Shown: positions 1 through 9,593, numbered from the stretch's first letter. The stretch: DNA of 64,000 bases from Burkholderiales bacterium (GCA_022841375.1 JALHRQ010000005.1:62001-126000), one strand, 5' to 3'. Translations and numbers: made by a program. Notes: generated by a model not told the origin, from the sequence alone.

Positions 1-1424
1 GTGCATCCGAACAGGGACGCCTGATCCGGGATCGCAAACTGTCGCCCGTCGAACTGGTGCAGTCCTGCCTTGATCGCATTGAACGCTGGGATCCGCTGCT
101 GCGCGCCTATATCACCGTCTGTGCCGACGCCGCGCTGGAAGAAGCCCGTGTGGCGGAGCGTGAAATTGCCGCCGGTCGCTGGCGCGGCCCGCTGCACGGC
201 CTGCCGTTCGGCGTCAAAGATCAACTGAATACCAAAGGCGTACTGACCACGCTGGGCTCCCGCGTGCTGGCTGACAATGTGCCGGATCATGATGCGACCG
301 TGATCGAACGTTTAAAAGGGGCGGGCGCAATCCTGATCGGCAAGGAAAACATGCACGAATTCGGCAAAGGCGGCACGGTCGAGTTTCCGTACGGACAACC
401 CCGCAATCCCTGGAACATAGCCCACAATCCGGCGGGCTCTTCCAGTGGTTCCGGCATTGCTGTCGCTTCGGGATTTTCTTCAGGATCACTGGGCGAGGAT
501 ACCGGCGGCTCGGTGCGCAGTCCGGCTGCCGCCAACGGCATCGTCGGTATTCGACCGACATTCGGCCGGGTCAGCCGGTGGGGCGGCACCATGTACGGCT
601 GGACCGCCGATACCATCGGGCCGCTGACCCGCACGGTTGAGGACAATGCCCTGTTCCTGCAGGCGATCGCCGGCCATGATCCTCGCGACCCCTTGTCCAG
701 CACACGACCGGTGCCGGATTACGCAGCCGCATTGAACAAAAGTTTGCGCGGCATGACGCTCGGTGTAGTGCGGGAATTGAGCTGGCCTGATGGTGCGAAT
801 GTGGAAGTGGTGGCGGCGATGAGAGAAACCATCCGCGTATTTGAAAGCCTCGGCGCGGTAGTTCGGGAGGTGTCGCTGACGCGTGCAAAGTATGCGGTGC
901 CCTTGCAGCTGCTGACGTCAGATTCGGATATCGCGGCGATGATGCTGCGCAAATGGCTGCGCACGCACTGGAATGACCTTGATGTCGGTACCCGCACCCG
1001 GCTGGCAGCAGGCTGCCTGATCCCGGCCACTGTCTATCACCGCGCCATGCGCGGGCGGGCACTGGTCAGGCGCGAAGTCCTCGATGTGCTGCAGGGCGTC
1101 GATGCGCTGATCTGCCCGACCAACCTGCAGCCGCCGGGATTGATCGAAGCGGTCAAGGAAACCGTGGATTCGGAAGAAGCCATGGAGAAAAAAGTGATCC
1201 TGCGACGGATCAGCACTTATCCCTTCAGCATGGCCAACATACCCGCGCTGGCGCTGCCGATGGGATTTACCACCAAGGGCCTGCCGCTGTCCCTGCAGAT
1301 CGCAGCAAAACCCTTCGCCGAAGCAACCGTGTTCAGCATCGCCCATGCTTATGAACAGGCAACGGCGTGGCATACCCGTCATCCTGATCTGCGACTCATC
1401 GACTCCGGAGCCAAGACCTCATGA
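1..1424 (+). CDS. Amidase signature family hydrolase (5' end outside window)
   Basis: Hydrolyses an amide bond; the substrate is unknown. The reading frame is open from base 3, and residues before the GTG at 57 already look like amidase N-terminus, so the true start lies left of the window. Counting from that GTG, the family's Ser-cis-Ser-Lys machinery is visible: Lys54 in GVKDQ, the GSSSGSG loop (about Ser129) and nucleophile Ser152 in DTGGSVR. The stop overlaps the next gene's start by four bases (ATGA), so the two are translationally coupled. That partner resembles GatC/AtzG, which suggests a two-subunit amidase of AtzE-AtzG type rather than a tRNA amidotransferase, since no GatB is nearby. 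Following solute-receptor genes suggest breakdown of an imported amide. Family is secure; substrate is inference. Confidence 0.93.
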   Translation, partial: ASEQGRLIRDRKLSPVELVQSCLDRIERWDPLLRAYITVCADAALEEARVAEREIAAGRWRGPLHGLPFGVKDQLNTKGVLTTLGSRVLADNVPDHDATVIERLKGAGAILIGKENMHEFGKGGTVEFPYGQPRNPWNIAHNPAGSSSGSGIAVASGFSSGSLGEDTGGSVRSPAAANGIVGIRPTFGRVSRWGGTMYGWTADTIGPLTRTVEDNALFLQAIAGHDPRDPLSSTRPVPDYAAALNKSLRGMTLGVVRELSWPDGANVEVVAAMRETIRVFESLGAVVREVSLTRAKYAVPLQLLTSDSDIAAMMLRKWLRTHWNDLDVGTRTRLAAGCLIPATVYHRAMRGRALVRREVLDVLQGVDALICPTNLQPPGLIEAVKETVDSEEAMEKKVILRRISTYPFSMANIPALALPMGFTTKGLPLSLQIAAKPFAEATVFSIAHAYEQATAWHTRHPDLRLIDSGAKTS

Positions 1425-1618
1425 AACTGACGCGTGAACAGACACGAACGCTGGCCGCAGCCGTGGGCCTGGAAATTCCCGATGCGGACATCGATAACGT
1501 TGCTCTGCGTGCATCGGCTCTGCTGGCTTCAATGGCGCGAATGGAAGCGGAACTGGGTCCGGAATTGGATGCAGTTGAACCGCTGCCGCCGGTTTTTCCG
1601 CGTGAGGATTTCTCTTGA
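1421..1618 (+). CDS. GatC/AtzG-like small amidase subunit, 65 aa
   Basis: A 65-residue acidic protein whose layout matches GatC-like subunits: an N-terminal helix with LEIPDADID, a central Ala/Met-rich helix, then a VEPLPPVFPREDF tail that resembles the GatC 'VEPL..V.P.R.D' tail which wraps the amidase. It starts inside the stop of the upstream amidase (ATGA), strongly implying a stoichiometric partner. AtzG in cyanuric-acid degradation and GatC in tRNA amidation are the known precedents. Without GatB, a metabolic amidase stabiliser is the better reading. Gene reality is well supported by the coupling and the tail motif; the precise family (DUF4089/AtzG versus GatC) is inference. Confidence 0.8.
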   Translation: MKLTREQTRTLAAAVGLEIPDADIDNVALRASALLASMARMEAELGPELDAVEPLPPVFPREDFS

Positions 1619-1728
1619 ACGTGGTTCCCGTCCAATATGGCAAGAACCTTGCTCTATAAACCCTGCACCGGCAATCTTCTGGCTGTTACGAAGTTTGACG
1701 ATATGCATAAAATATTCAAAGGAATCAA

Positions 1729-2724
1729 ATGGTTATGATTAAATACCGTCTCTGGGCGCTGTCGGCAGTGACGCTGGCGGCATGCACCATCAGTCAACTG
1801 GCCGCGGCTCAAGCGGTCAAAGGTAGTGCCGATTATCCGAATCGACCCGTACGCCTGGTTGTTTCAGCCGCCCCTGGCGGGAGCAGTGACGGCGCTGCGC
1901 GCGTCATTGGCCAGCGACTCGGTGAAAAGTGGGTACAGCAGATTGTCATCGACAATCGGGGCGGTGCTGGCGGCATTCTGGGTGCGGGCACGGTCGCGCA
2001 GGCCCAGCCTGACGGATACACCATCGGCATCGTATCTCTGCGTTTCGCGGTCAACCCAAGCCTGCTCAAAGTGCCTTTCGACACGGTCAAGGATTTCACC
2101 CAACTGACCATGACCGCAGCCGTCGGCAACGTGCTGGTGGTCAATCCAAAATCGAATCTTCAAACCGTCAAGGAACTGGTCGCGCAGGCCAAGGAAAAAC
2201 CGGGCCAGCTGACCTTTGCTTCCTCGGGTATTGGCGGCGCGCCCCATCTTGCCGGCGAGTTTTTCGCGATGCAGACCGGAACCAAGCTGCAGCACATTGC
2301 CTATAAAGGCGGCGGTCCTGCCATCATTGACCTGCTGGCCGGCAGTGTGACCATGAGCTTTGCGTCACTGACCTCGGCCCTGCCGCATATCAAGAGCAAC
2401 CGGCTGCGTCCTTTAGCCGTCGCGGCTAAAAAGCGCGCGCGTCAATTGCCCGACGTGCTGACCATGAAAGAAGCCGGTGTGGGCGAGATCGCCGTGCTTG
2501 ACTGGCAGGGCATACTTGCACCCAAGGGGTTGTCGAAACCGATAGCCGACAAACTGTCCGGCGAGATCCGCGCCATTTTGAAAGAGCCGGCGGTGGAAAC
2601 CCGCTTCGATGCCATGGGGCTTGATGTGATTGCCAGCACCCCTGACGAATTCAGAAAAATGATTGAAGAAGAAGTCAAACGGTGGGCCTTGGTTGTTAAA
2701 GCCGCCAATATCAAGGTTGATTAA
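1729..2724 (+). CDS. Bug/TctC family tripartite tricarboxylate transporter receptor
   Basis: Periplasmic solute-binding receptor of the TTT (tripartite tricarboxylate transporter) type, about 330 residues, the usual size. A signal peptide ends near AAAQA (residue about 29). The Bug hallmarks follow: YPNRPVRLVVSAAPGG at the mature N-terminus, then VIDNRGGAGGILGAGTVAQAQPDGYT, the loop that grips the ligand carboxylate through water, and the later HIAYKGGGPAI motif. An AAGGA Shine-Dalgarno lies 6 bases before the ATG at 1729; a second ATG at 1735 is possible. No TctA/TctB membrane genes are nearby, as is common for the many orphan Bug proteins of Burkholderiales. Its place between an amidase and an asparaginase suggests it binds an amide or amino-dicarboxylate, but the ligand cannot be read from sequence. 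Confidence 0.95.
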   Translation: MVMIKYRLWALSAVTLAACTISQLAAAQAVKGSADYPNRPVRLVVSAAPGGSSDGAARVIGQRLGEKWVQQIVIDNRGGAGGILGAGTVAQAQPDGYTIGIVSLRFAVNPSLLKVPFDTVKDFTQLTMTAAVGNVLVVNPKSNLQTVKELVAQAKEKPGQLTFASSGIGGAPHLAGEFFAMQTGTKLQHIAYKGGGPAIIDLLAGSVTMSFASLTSALPHIKSNRLRPLAVAAKKRARQLPDVLTMKEAGVGEIAVLDWQGILAPKGLSKPIADKLSGEIRAILKEPAVETRFDAMGLDVIASTPDEFRKMIEEEVKRWALVVKAANIKVD

Positions 2725-2779
2725 GCAATGGTTATAACTATTAGCACTCGCGAGGACCATCGCGAAGGAATCGGTATCA

Positions 2780-3769
2780 ATGGTTAAACCTACAATCTGC
2801 GTTGTAGGTACCGGCGGCACCATTGCTTCCCGCTACGACAAGAATATCGGCGGGCATGTGTCGGCGGCGACGGCACAGGATCTCGTTGCTGCCGTTCCGG
2901 AACTATCGGACATTGCGGTTATCGAAGTCGTCGAGCATTCGAACATCAACAGCGCGTTGATGGATACGCCGACGGCGTTCGGGTTGCGCGATACGCTGCG
3001 CCGGGTTCTTGCGCAAGACCACGTGGCCGGCGCCGTGGTGACGCATGGCACGGCCACGCTGGAAGAGTCAGCCTATTTGATGGATCTGACTCTAGGCAGC
3101 GACAAGCCCGTTGTTTTTACCGGTGCGCAGCGCAATTCTGATGAAAAAGATCCGGATGGCCCGAGAAACATCCTCTATGCGGCAACGATCGCGTCTGATC
3201 CCGAGGCGCGCGGGCGCGGAGTGATGGTATCGCTGGGCAGCCAGATTCATGCCGCGCGCGATGTGACCAAAATCAATCCGGAAGTGCTGACGTGTTTTGG
3301 CGCACGCGATGGCGGTCCCATAGGCGCCGTCTCCAAGTATGGCGCTTCATTTTTTGCAATGCCGCAGCGGCGGGTCCATCTTGAGGTTGATCACGTCCGT
3401 GACAACGTACACATCATCAAAATGGGGCAGGGCGGCAATGACCTGTTGTTCCGCGCCTGCATCGCCGGAAAAGTGGATGGCATCGTCATTGAAGGCTCCG
3501 GTGGCGGCAACGTCAATGAACCGTTTTACAAAGGCGCCTGCGCGGCACTGGAGGCAGGCATACCGGTGATCGCTGGCCTGCGTCTTTCATCGGGCGCACC
3601 GCATCTTGGAAAGGGTTATCCGGGTTCCTTCCAGAGCCTGTTGGCCAAGGGGGCGATTTCCTCGGGATATCTGAGCGGCATCAAGTCGCGGATTCTGCTT
3701 ATGGTTGCACTGGCCAGCACCAACGAGCGTGAACAGCTGAAAGCCATATTCAAGGCTGCGGGCGGCTGA
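2780..3769 (+). CDS. Asparaginase/glutaminase family protein with altered active site
   Basis: A 329-residue protein of the type I/II asparaginase fold (E. coli AnsA/AnsB family). Visible motifs are the first catalytic Thr14 in GTGGTIA, the second-site loop THGTATLEESA with Thr91, and Lys164 in HAARDVTK. In canonical enzymes the second loop reads HGTDT; here the Asp is Ala92 (codon GCC at 3053-3055). That Asp contacts the substrate alpha-amino group, so the preferred substrate may lack it or be modified. There is no obvious signal peptide, so the protein is probably cytoplasmic. The ATG at 2780 follows an AAGGAATCGGTATCA stretch. Flanking Bug receptors and amidases suggest a joint amide-catabolism role. 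Family assignment is firm; true asparaginase activity is doubtful. Confidence 0.9.
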   Translation: MVKPTICVVGTGGTIASRYDKNIGGHVSAATAQDLVAAVPELSDIAVIEVVEHSNINSALMDTPTAFGLRDTLRRVLAQDHVAGAVVTHGTATLEESAYLMDLTLGSDKPVVFTGAQRNSDEKDPDGPRNILYAATIASDPEARGRGVMVSLGSQIHAARDVTKINPEVLTCFGARDGGPIGAVSKYGASFFAMPQRRVHLEVDHVRDNVHIIKMGQGGNDLLFRACIAGKVDGIVIEGSGGGNVNEPFYKGACAALEAGIPVIAGLRLSSGAPHLGKGYPGSFQSLLAKGAISSGYLSGIKSRILLMVALASTNEREQLKAIFKAAGG

Positions 3770-3826
3770 CGGTTAATAGCCCGCGGCATCAACAACAAGC
3801 ATTCTTATTTTTAGGAGAATCAGGTT

Positions 3827-4795
3827 ATGCGTGCAGCAGCTGTAGTGATTTCGCTTTTTGCGTCGGTGCTGGTGTCGTCAATTGCCCTGGCTCAAGGCTG
3901 GCCCACCAGGCCGGTGCGCCTGATCAGCCCCTTTGCGCCGGGCGGTGGTGCTGACATCACCTCCCGTGCGGTTGCGCAGAAACTGTCAATTTCGCTCGGA
4001 CAGCAGGTCGTGGTGGAAAATCGCGGCGGTGCCGGTGGCATGATCGGCGTGGATATTGCCACCAAAGCCCCTGCCGACGGCTACACGATGGTGATGGGCA
4101 CCATCGGGCCGATTGCGATCAATCCAAGCTTGTACAAAAAGATGACGTATGACCCGATACGCGACCTGATTCCGGTTTCGCAGGCCGCCAACGCGCTGAA
4201 CGTGCTGGTGGTGCATCCGTCGCTGCCGGCCAAAAACGTCAAGGAGATGATAGTCATCGCCAAGGCGCGTCCGGGACAGATGAATTACGGGTCCTCAGGA
4301 CCCGGGGCGACCGACCACCTCGCCGGCGAACTGTTCAACGTGCTCGCCGGGGTGAAGATGGTGCACGTGCCCTACAAGGGCGGCGCGCCGGCGATGCTCG
4401 ATCTCGTGTCGGGCAATGTGCAAGTGGTGTTTTCAACCGTCAGCACGGCGATCGCCGCAATGGATTCCAAACGGGTCAGGCCGCTGGGGATGACCGGCAG
4501 CCAGCGCTTTGAACTGATGCCTGATTTGCCGACGATTGCCCAGGCCGGACTCAAGGGCTTCGAGGTCAATAACTGGTACGGCATATTCCTGCCGGCCGGC
4601 ACACCAAAAGACATCGTCGCAAGGCTCAATGGCGAAGTCGTCAAGGCGCTGGCCGCGCCGGACGTCAAGAAACGCCTGCTGGAAGCCGGCATCGTCGCTA
4701 CATCCAGCAGCCCCGAAGGGTTTACGGCTTACGTCAAGGCCGAAACCACCAAGTGGGCAAAAGTGATCAAGGACGCCGGCATCACCGTCGAATGA
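3827..4795 (+). CDS. Second Bug/TctC family solute receptor
   Basis: A 322-residue periplasmic receptor of the Bug family, clearly related to the one at 1729 but divergent. The signal peptide ends near IALAQ (residue about 23), followed by WPTRPVRLISPFAPGGGADI, VVENRGGAGGMIGVDIATKAPADGYT, a VPYKGGAPAML motif and the typical C-terminal TKWAKVIKDAGI ending. A good Shine-Dalgarno (TAGGAGA) precedes the ATG at 3827. It is the last gene of the rightward catabolic cluster; a short hairpin and a tandem repeat follow. Two receptors around one asparaginase-like enzyme suggest either a duplicated uptake system or two related ligands. Family is certain, ligand unknown. Confidence 0.95.
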   Translation: MRAAAVVISLFASVLVSSIALAQGWPTRPVRLISPFAPGGGADITSRAVAQKLSISLGQQVVVENRGGAGGMIGVDIATKAPADGYTMVMGTIGPIAINPSLYKKMTYDPIRDLIPVSQAANALNVLVVHPSLPAKNVKEMIVIAKARPGQMNYGSSGPGATDHLAGELFNVLAGVKMVHVPYKGGAPAMLDLVSGNVQVVFSTVSTAIAAMDSKRVRPLGMTGSQRFELMPDLPTIAQAGLKGFEVNNWYGIFLPAGTPKDIVARLNGEVVKALAAPDVKKRLLEAGIVATSSSPEGFTAYVKAETTKWAKVIKDAGITVE

Positions 4796-4810
4796 AACGT
4801 ATCGGGATCA

Positions 4811-4830
4811 GCGGAGCCTTTGCGCTCCGC
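4811..4830 (+). terminator. Hairpin after the Bug/asparaginase cluster
   Basis: GCGGAGC and GCTCCGC form a perfect 7-bp stem around a 6-base loop, 16 bases after the Bug stop codon and between convergent genes. No U-run follows on either strand, so it may be a weak or Rho-assisted terminator or an mRNA 3'-end stabiliser. Confidence 0.4.
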
Positions 4831-4856
4831 AATCCTCAATCCTCAATCCTCAATCT
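4831..4856. repeat. Heptamer tandem repeat AATCCTC x3 plus partial
   Basis: Three exact head-to-tail copies of AATCCTC are followed by AATCT, directly after the hairpin and just before the stop codon of the convergent amidase. The array is a simple short tandem repeat, probably prone to slippage, with no sign of function. Confidence 0.85.
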
Positions 4857-4859
4857 GAA

Positions 4860-6140
4860 TCAGCGACCGTATAAAGCGCAGGTCCAGCGCGACACTTCAA
4901 ACAGATAACGATCCGTATCGCGTCGTGTAATCAGTTGCACGCCAATAGGCAACTTGTTCGGTCCGCTGAACAGCGGCAGAGTCATCGACGGGTTGTGGCC
5001 AACCGTCCAGATCGAACTGAAAGCGGCCGAACCGGTGGCATTGAGCCCGACCGGCGGCTCTCCCGGCGCTGACGGCGTCAGAATGACATCGTAGTCGCGG
5101 AAAATGTCATCAAGTTGCAGACGCAGTTTTTCACCCTGGGCGCGAGCCTCACAATACTGCTCAAAGCTGTAGGCGAGACCATGTTTGAGGCGGTTTTCGC
5201 GCAGCGTCTTGCTGATTCTCTCGTAGTGATGATTGATTTCCCAGGCGCGATTGCGCGCAAACTCGAAACTGGAAATCCGCTGATGGATTTCCTCTATCGG
5301 TTCAAAGCTTGCGAGCAGCGTGAGATCGGTCACCTTGGCACCGGCCTTGGCCATGGCAGCAGCGCAGGATTCAATGGCGGTTTTGGTGGCGGCGTCGGTA
5401 TCGTTCCAGAACTGGGTACGGCAGACGCCAACGCGGGGCGGTTTGCAGGGTTCTACCGACAGGGCCTGCGTCGGAACGCCGGCCAGCACGTTGCGATACA
5501 GCGCAATGTCATCGACCGAGCGCGCAATCAAACCCAGGGTATCGAGCGAGCCCGCTGCTTCCATCACGCCGGCCAAGCGCAGGTCACCCCAGGTCGGGCG
5601 ATAACCGAAGCAGCCGTTGTAAGCCGCAGGGCGAATGGTGGAGCCGGTGGTCTGGGTGCCGACAGCTAGCGGTATCATCCGGTCGCCTACTGCGGCGGCT
5701 GAACCGCTGGAGGAGCCGCCGGGCGTCCGCGCCGGATCCATCGGATGCATGGTTTTTCCGGGATGACGGTTGGCGAATTCGGTGGTGACCGTCTTGCCCA
5801 TGATGAGGCCGCCGGCACGGCGGGTCAGTGCAACACAGGCGGCATCCATATGTGGGCGGTGTCCGGCATGGATCGGCGTGCCGTATTCCGTCGGCATGTC
5901 AGCGGTATCGATGATGTCTTTGATGCCGACCGGTACGCCCTGCAGCGGGCCGCGGGTCGTTCCGCGATCCAGCGCCCGGGCTTGTTGCAACACCAGTTCG
6001 AGATCGAGAAACTGCCAAGCCTGCACTGCAGGTTCCCGTTGGGCGATGTAATCGAGGCAGTCGCGCGCAACAGCTTCAGCCGTAGTCTTTCCTGCGGTGA
6101 TGCGGCTGACGATTTCCGTGGCGGTCAATTCATGAAGCAT
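4860..6140 (-). CDS. Amidase signature family hydrolase
   Basis: A 426-residue amidase, distinct from the one at the left edge. From the chosen ATG at 6140 (MLHELTATEIV), the triad is Lys74 in GIKDIID, Ser144 in GGSSSGS and nucleophile Ser167 in TTGSTIR. The frame stays open upstream to 6284, but those residues are not amidase-like and family alignment begins at MLHEL. No strong Shine-Dalgarno is visible. It faces the Bug/asparaginase cluster end to end, with about 64 bases between stops. It is likely cytoplasmic. Its TQTTGSTIRPAAYNG stretch is typical of many uncharacterised Burkholderiales amidases. No GatC-like partner adjoins it. Substrate unknown; a role with the neighbouring uptake genes is inference. 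Confidence 0.92.
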   Translation of the reverse strand: MLHELTATEIVSRITAGKTTAEAVARDCLDYIAQREPAVQAWQFLDLELVLQQARALDRGTTRGPLQGVPVGIKDIIDTADMPTEYGTPIHAGHRPHMDAACVALTRRAGGLIMGKTVTTEFANRHPGKTMHPMDPARTPGGSSSGSAAAVGDRMIPLAVGTQTTGSTIRPAAYNGCFGYRPTWGDLRLAGVMEAAGSLDTLGLIARSVDDIALYRNVLAGVPTQALSVEPCKPPRVGVCRTQFWNDTDAATKTAIESCAAAMAKAGAKVTDLTLLASFEPIEEIHQRISSFEFARNRAWEINHHYERISKTLRENRLKHGLAYSFEQYCEARAQGEKLRLQLDDIFRDYDVILTPSAPGEPPVGLNATGSAAFSSIWTVGHNPSMTLPLFSGPNKLPIGVQLITRRDTDRYLFEVSRWTCALYGR

Positions 6141-6300
6141 TTTTTCAGGCACAGCGCTACTCCGGTGATGAATGTCAATAGCCGTGATTTTAGCTGCTGT
6201 CGTCAAATCGCGGCAAAAAGTCATTGATAACGATGATGAAGTCCGAAAAGCGTATCGCGCCGACATGGCTGCCTTATAATCCACGACTTTTTATACCGCC

Positions 6301-7203
6301 ATGTGGTTCAAGAATCTTGTTGTTTACCGGCTGCCTGAAGGCTGGTCCGCCGACGCTGACGATTTCGATCGCAATCTCGCCCATGAAGCATTGCAGCCCT
6401 GCGGCGGTTTCCAGATGGAAAGCCGCGGCTGGGTTTGTCCCCACGAGGACGGCCTGTTTCTGCATCGACAGAACCTGCAGTGGCTGCTGGCACTGGGGGA
6501 GGAGCAGAAGCTTCTACCGGCCTCTGTAGTGCGTCAGGAAGCACAGGAACGTGCTGATGAGATGGCACGCCAGCAGGCCCATCCGGTCAGTCGCAAGCAG
6601 ATGAGCGATCTCAAGGCGCAGGTACTGAATGAACTGCTGCCGCGCGCTCTGGTGCGGCGCCGGATGACCCGCGCCTGGATCGATTCCGCCGGTCGCTGGC
6701 TGGTCATCGATACCGCCGGTGAGGCCAAGGCCGAGCAGTTCATGGAGATCCTGCGGCGCACCGATGAAGGCTTTCCGGCGCGTCGCCTCGACACCGAACG
6801 CTCGCCGGCTTCGGCAATGTCGCAATGGTTGATCCAGGGTGAAGTCCCCGGTGCATTCAGCATCGATCAGGATCTGGAATTGCGCGCAGCCGACGGCAGC
6901 AAGGCCACGGTGCGTTATGTCCGCCACAGCCTTGAAGGCAAGGAAATCCGCGACCACATTTCCGGCGGCAAGACCGTGGTGCGGCTTGGCCTGACCTGGA
7001 ATGACCGGATATCGTTCGTGCTGACCGAACAGTTGCAGATCAAACGCGTCACCTTCCTCGATATCCTCAAGCGCGAGGCCGACGCCGAAGTCGAAGATGA
7101 TGATCAACAATTCGAAATCGATTTTGCGCTGATGGCTGGCGAGCTGGCACTGTTGCTGGCCGACCTGACGCAGGCATTGGGCGGGGAGAAACCCAGAACA
7201 TGA
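6301..7203 (+). CDS. rdgC: Recombination-associated protein RdgC
   Basis: RdgC is a ring-shaped dsDNA-binding protein that limits RecA filament formation. The 300-residue length matches the family. Recognisable segments are [12 protein letters not shown] at the N-terminus, the [15 protein letters not shown] region (the PCG...S.GW.P family pattern), LARREKQLP-like [10 protein letters not shown], and [10 protein letters not shown] followed by [10 protein letters not shown]. The ATG at 6301 opens with the typical MWFKN. The stop overlaps tex by four bases (ATGA at 7200-7203), so the two are cotranscribed and coupled. The gene is divergent from the amidase; the roughly 160-bp gap between starts must hold both promoters. 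Nothing is unusual. Confidence 0.95.
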   Translation: MWFKNLVVYRLPEGWSADADDFDRNLAHEALQPCGGFQMESRGWVCPHEDGLFLHRQNLQWLLALGEEQKLLPASVVRQEAQERADEMARQQAHPVSRKQMSDLKAQVLNELLPRALVRRRMTRAWIDSAGRWLVIDTAGEAKAEQFMEILRRTDEGFPARRLDTERSPASAMSQWLIQGEVPGAFSIDQDLELRAADGSKATVRYVRHSLEGKEIRDHISGGKTVVRLGLTWNDRISFVLTEQLQIKRVTFLDILKREADAEVEDDDQQFEIDFALMAGELALLLADLTQALGGEKPRT

Positions 7204-9593
7204 GCAACACCGCAATACCGGCAGTACAACAGAAAATCATCAAAGCCATTGCGGGAGAACTCGGCGTCAATGCCAGCCAGGTGGCAGCAACCGTCACACT
7301 GCTGGATGAAGGATCCACCGTTCCGTTCATCGCGCGTTATCGCAAGGAAGTGACCGGCAATCTGGACGATACCCAGCTGCGCACGCTGGAAGAACGGTTG
7401 ATTTACCTGCGCGAACTGGAAGACCGCCGTGCCGCGATCATTGCCTCAATCGAAGAGCAGGGCAAGATGACTGATTCGCTGCGTCAGGCCATTGAGGCGG
7501 GTGCAACCAAACAGACGCTGGAAGATCTGTACTTGCCGTACAAACCGAAACGTCGCACCAAGGCACAGATTGCGCGTGAAGCCGGCCTGGAGCCGCTGGC
7601 TGGAGCCCTGCTGTCCAACCCGATGCTGGATCCGGAAACCGAAGCCGCGAGTTACATCAACGTCAAACCTGCAGCCGAAGGCATTGAAGCCATCAACGTG
7701 CCGGATGCCAAAGCGGCTCTGGATGGTGCCCGCGACATCCTGTCGGAACGGTTCGCTGAGACCGCCGAACTGCTGGCAAAACTGCGCACCCGGCTGCACC
7801 ACGAAGGGATACTGACTTCAACCGTGGTCAAAGGGCAGGAAGCCGCCGAGGATGAAAAATTCCGTGACTATTACGCTTATTCCGAGCTGATTCGTAATAT
7901 TCCATCGCATCGTGCGCTGGCGTTGTTTCGCGGCCGCACGCTCGGTGTGCTGATGCTGCAGCTGGGTCTGGGTGAAGAACTGGAGGCGGCGGTGCCGCAT
8001 CCCTGCGCGGCGATGATCGCCGCGCATTTCGGCATCGAAAACCGCGGCCGACCGGCGGATAAATGGCTGGCCGGTGTCTGCAACTGGACCTGGCGCGTAA
8101 AAGCCCATCTGCACCTCAGCGCCGATTTGATGCTGCAACTACGGGAAAATGCCGAACACGAAGCCATCCGCATTTTCGGCCGTAACCTGCGCGAACTTTT
8201 ACTTGCGGCACCGGCAGGCCCCAAGGCGGTTCTGGGTCTCGATCCCGGGCTACGCACCGGTTGCAAGGTGGCTGTGGTCGATGCCACGGGTAAGCTTCTC
8301 GATACCGCAACCATTTATCCCCATGCGCCGCGGAATGACTGGGAGGGTTCGCTGGCGACGCTCGCCCGCTTGTGTGTACAGCATGGCGTGGATCTGATTT
8401 CCATCGGTAACGGCACCGCAAGCCGTGAAACCGACAAGCTGGCCGCCGAACTCATTGCGCGGACAGCAGCATTAAAGCCGCCGCGGCGCATGGCCAAGAT
8501 CGTGGTCAGCGAAGCCGGGGCCTCGGTATATTCCGCTTCGGCGTTTGCTGCTGCCGAATTCCCGGATCTCGATGTCAGCCTGCGCGGCGCAGTCTCGATT
8601 GCGCGTCGGGTACAGGATCCATTGGCAGAGCTGGTCAAGATCGACCCCAAGGCCATCGGCGTCGGCCAGTACCAGCATGACGTCAACCAGCGCGCACTGG
8701 CACGTAATCTGGATGCCACCGTTGAGGATTGCGTGAATGCTGTGGGTGTTGACGTCAATACGGCATCCGCAGCTTTGCTGACCCGCGTCTCCGGCCTCAA
8801 CAGCACGCTGGCACGCAATATCGTCGACTACCGGGATGCCAACGGCGCTTTCCGTAACCGCGAATCCATCCGCAAGGTGCCGCGTCTGGGCGACAAGACT
8901 TTTGAACAGGCAGCGGGATTCCTGCGCATCAATGACGGTGTTAATCCGCTGGATCGCTCCGCCGTGCATCCCGAAGCCTATCCGCTGGTGCAGCGCATCC
9001 TGGCGCGCATCGGCAAGCAAATCACCGAGGTCATGGGGCAGACGCAGTTGCTGAAGGGCCTTTCAGCCAGCGAATTCGCCGATGACCGTTTCGGCATGCC
9101 GACGGTGCGCGACGTGATCGCCGAACTGGAGAAACCGGGGCGGGATCCTCGTCCGGAATTCAAGATGGCGACGTTCCGCGAAGGCATCGAAAAACTCACC
9201 GACCTGCAGCCTGAGATGATTCTGGAAGGCGTAGTCACCAATGTCGCGGCCTTCGGTGCCTTCGTCGATATCGGCGTACATCAGGATGGACTGGTGCATG
9301 TCTCGGCACTGGCCAACCGTTTCGTCAAGGATCCGCACGAGGTCGTGAAGCCCGGGCAGATCGTCAAGGTCAAAGTCATTGAAGTCGACGTAAAGCGGCA
9401 GCGTATCGCCTTGACCATGCGTCTGGATGCCCCGACCGAAGCCGCGCCGCGCCGAAGTGGCGGATCTGCAGTCCCTGACCATGATCGTCCTCCCCGGCGT
9501 GATAACCGGCATGATCCCAAACCCCCACGCGAATCCCGGGACGCCCAACCGCCCAGCGCAATGGCATTGGCTTTCGCCAAATTTAAAAAATAG
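7200..9593 (+). CDS. tex: Tex transcription accessory / RNA-binding protein
   Basis: Tex is a conserved S1-domain protein linked to RNA polymerase and RNA handling. The 797-residue sequence shows the N-terminal helical Tex region with [13 protein letters not shown], the YqgF-like RNase H fold beginning [17 protein letters not shown], the helix-hairpin-helix pair with VGVDVNTAS and [10 protein letters not shown], the RIKDGDNPLD-like segment, and a C-terminal S1 domain ([26 protein letters not shown]) at about residues 680-750. A Pro/Arg-rich, disordered tail follows and ends in [10 protein letters not shown], usual for betaproteobacterial Tex. The start is fixed by the ATGA overlap with rdgC. 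Downstream lies a 117-bp gap before phaC. Confidence 0.97.
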   Translation: MSNTAIPAVQQKIIKAIAGELGVNASQVAATVTLLDEGSTVPFIARYRKEVTGNLDDTQLRTLEERLIYLRELEDRRAAIIASIEEQGKMTDSLRQAIEAGATKQTLEDLYLPYKPKRRTKAQIAREAGLEPLAGALLSNPMLDPETEAASYINVKPAAEGIEAINVPDAKAALDGARDILSERFAETAELLAKLRTRLHHEGILTSTVVKGQEAAEDEKFRDYYAYSELIRNIPSHRALALFRGRTLGVLMLQLGLGEELEAAVPHPCAAMIAAHFGIENRGRPADKWLAGVCNWTWRVKAHLHLSADLMLQLRENAEHEAIRIFGRNLRELLLAAPAGPKAVLGLDPGLRTGCKVAVVDATGKLLDTATIYPHAPRNDWEGSLATLARLCVQHGVDLISIGNGTASRETDKLAAELIARTAALKPPRRMAKIVVSEAGASVYSASAFAAAEFPDLDVSLRGAVSIARRVQDPLAELVKIDPKAIGVGQYQHDVNQRALARNLDATVEDCVNAVGVDVNTASAALLTRVSGLNSTLARNIVDYRDANGAFRNRESIRKVPRLGDKTFEQAAGFLRINDGVNPLDRSAVHPEAYPLVQRILARIGKQITEVMGQTQLLKGLSASEFADDRFGMPTVRDVIAELEKPGRDPRPEFKMATFREGIEKLTDLQPEMILEGVVTNVAAFGAFVDIGVHQDGLVHVSALANRFVKDPHEVVKPGQIVKVKVIEVDVKRQRIALTMRLDAPTEAAPRRSGGSAVPDHDRPPRRDNRHDPKPPRESRDAQPPSAMALAFAKFKK

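Noticed and set aside
1434-1742. 102-aa frame after the amidase
   Set aside because: Overlaps the GatC-like gene in another phase and runs into the Bug signal peptide; low-complexity Trp/Arg content.
4811-4830. Certain intrinsic terminator
   Set aside because: Stem is good but no U-run follows; kept only as a low-confidence feature.
4831-4856. Heptamer array as a CRISPR-like or mobile element
   Set aside because: Unit is 7 bp without spacers and there are no cas genes or target duplications.
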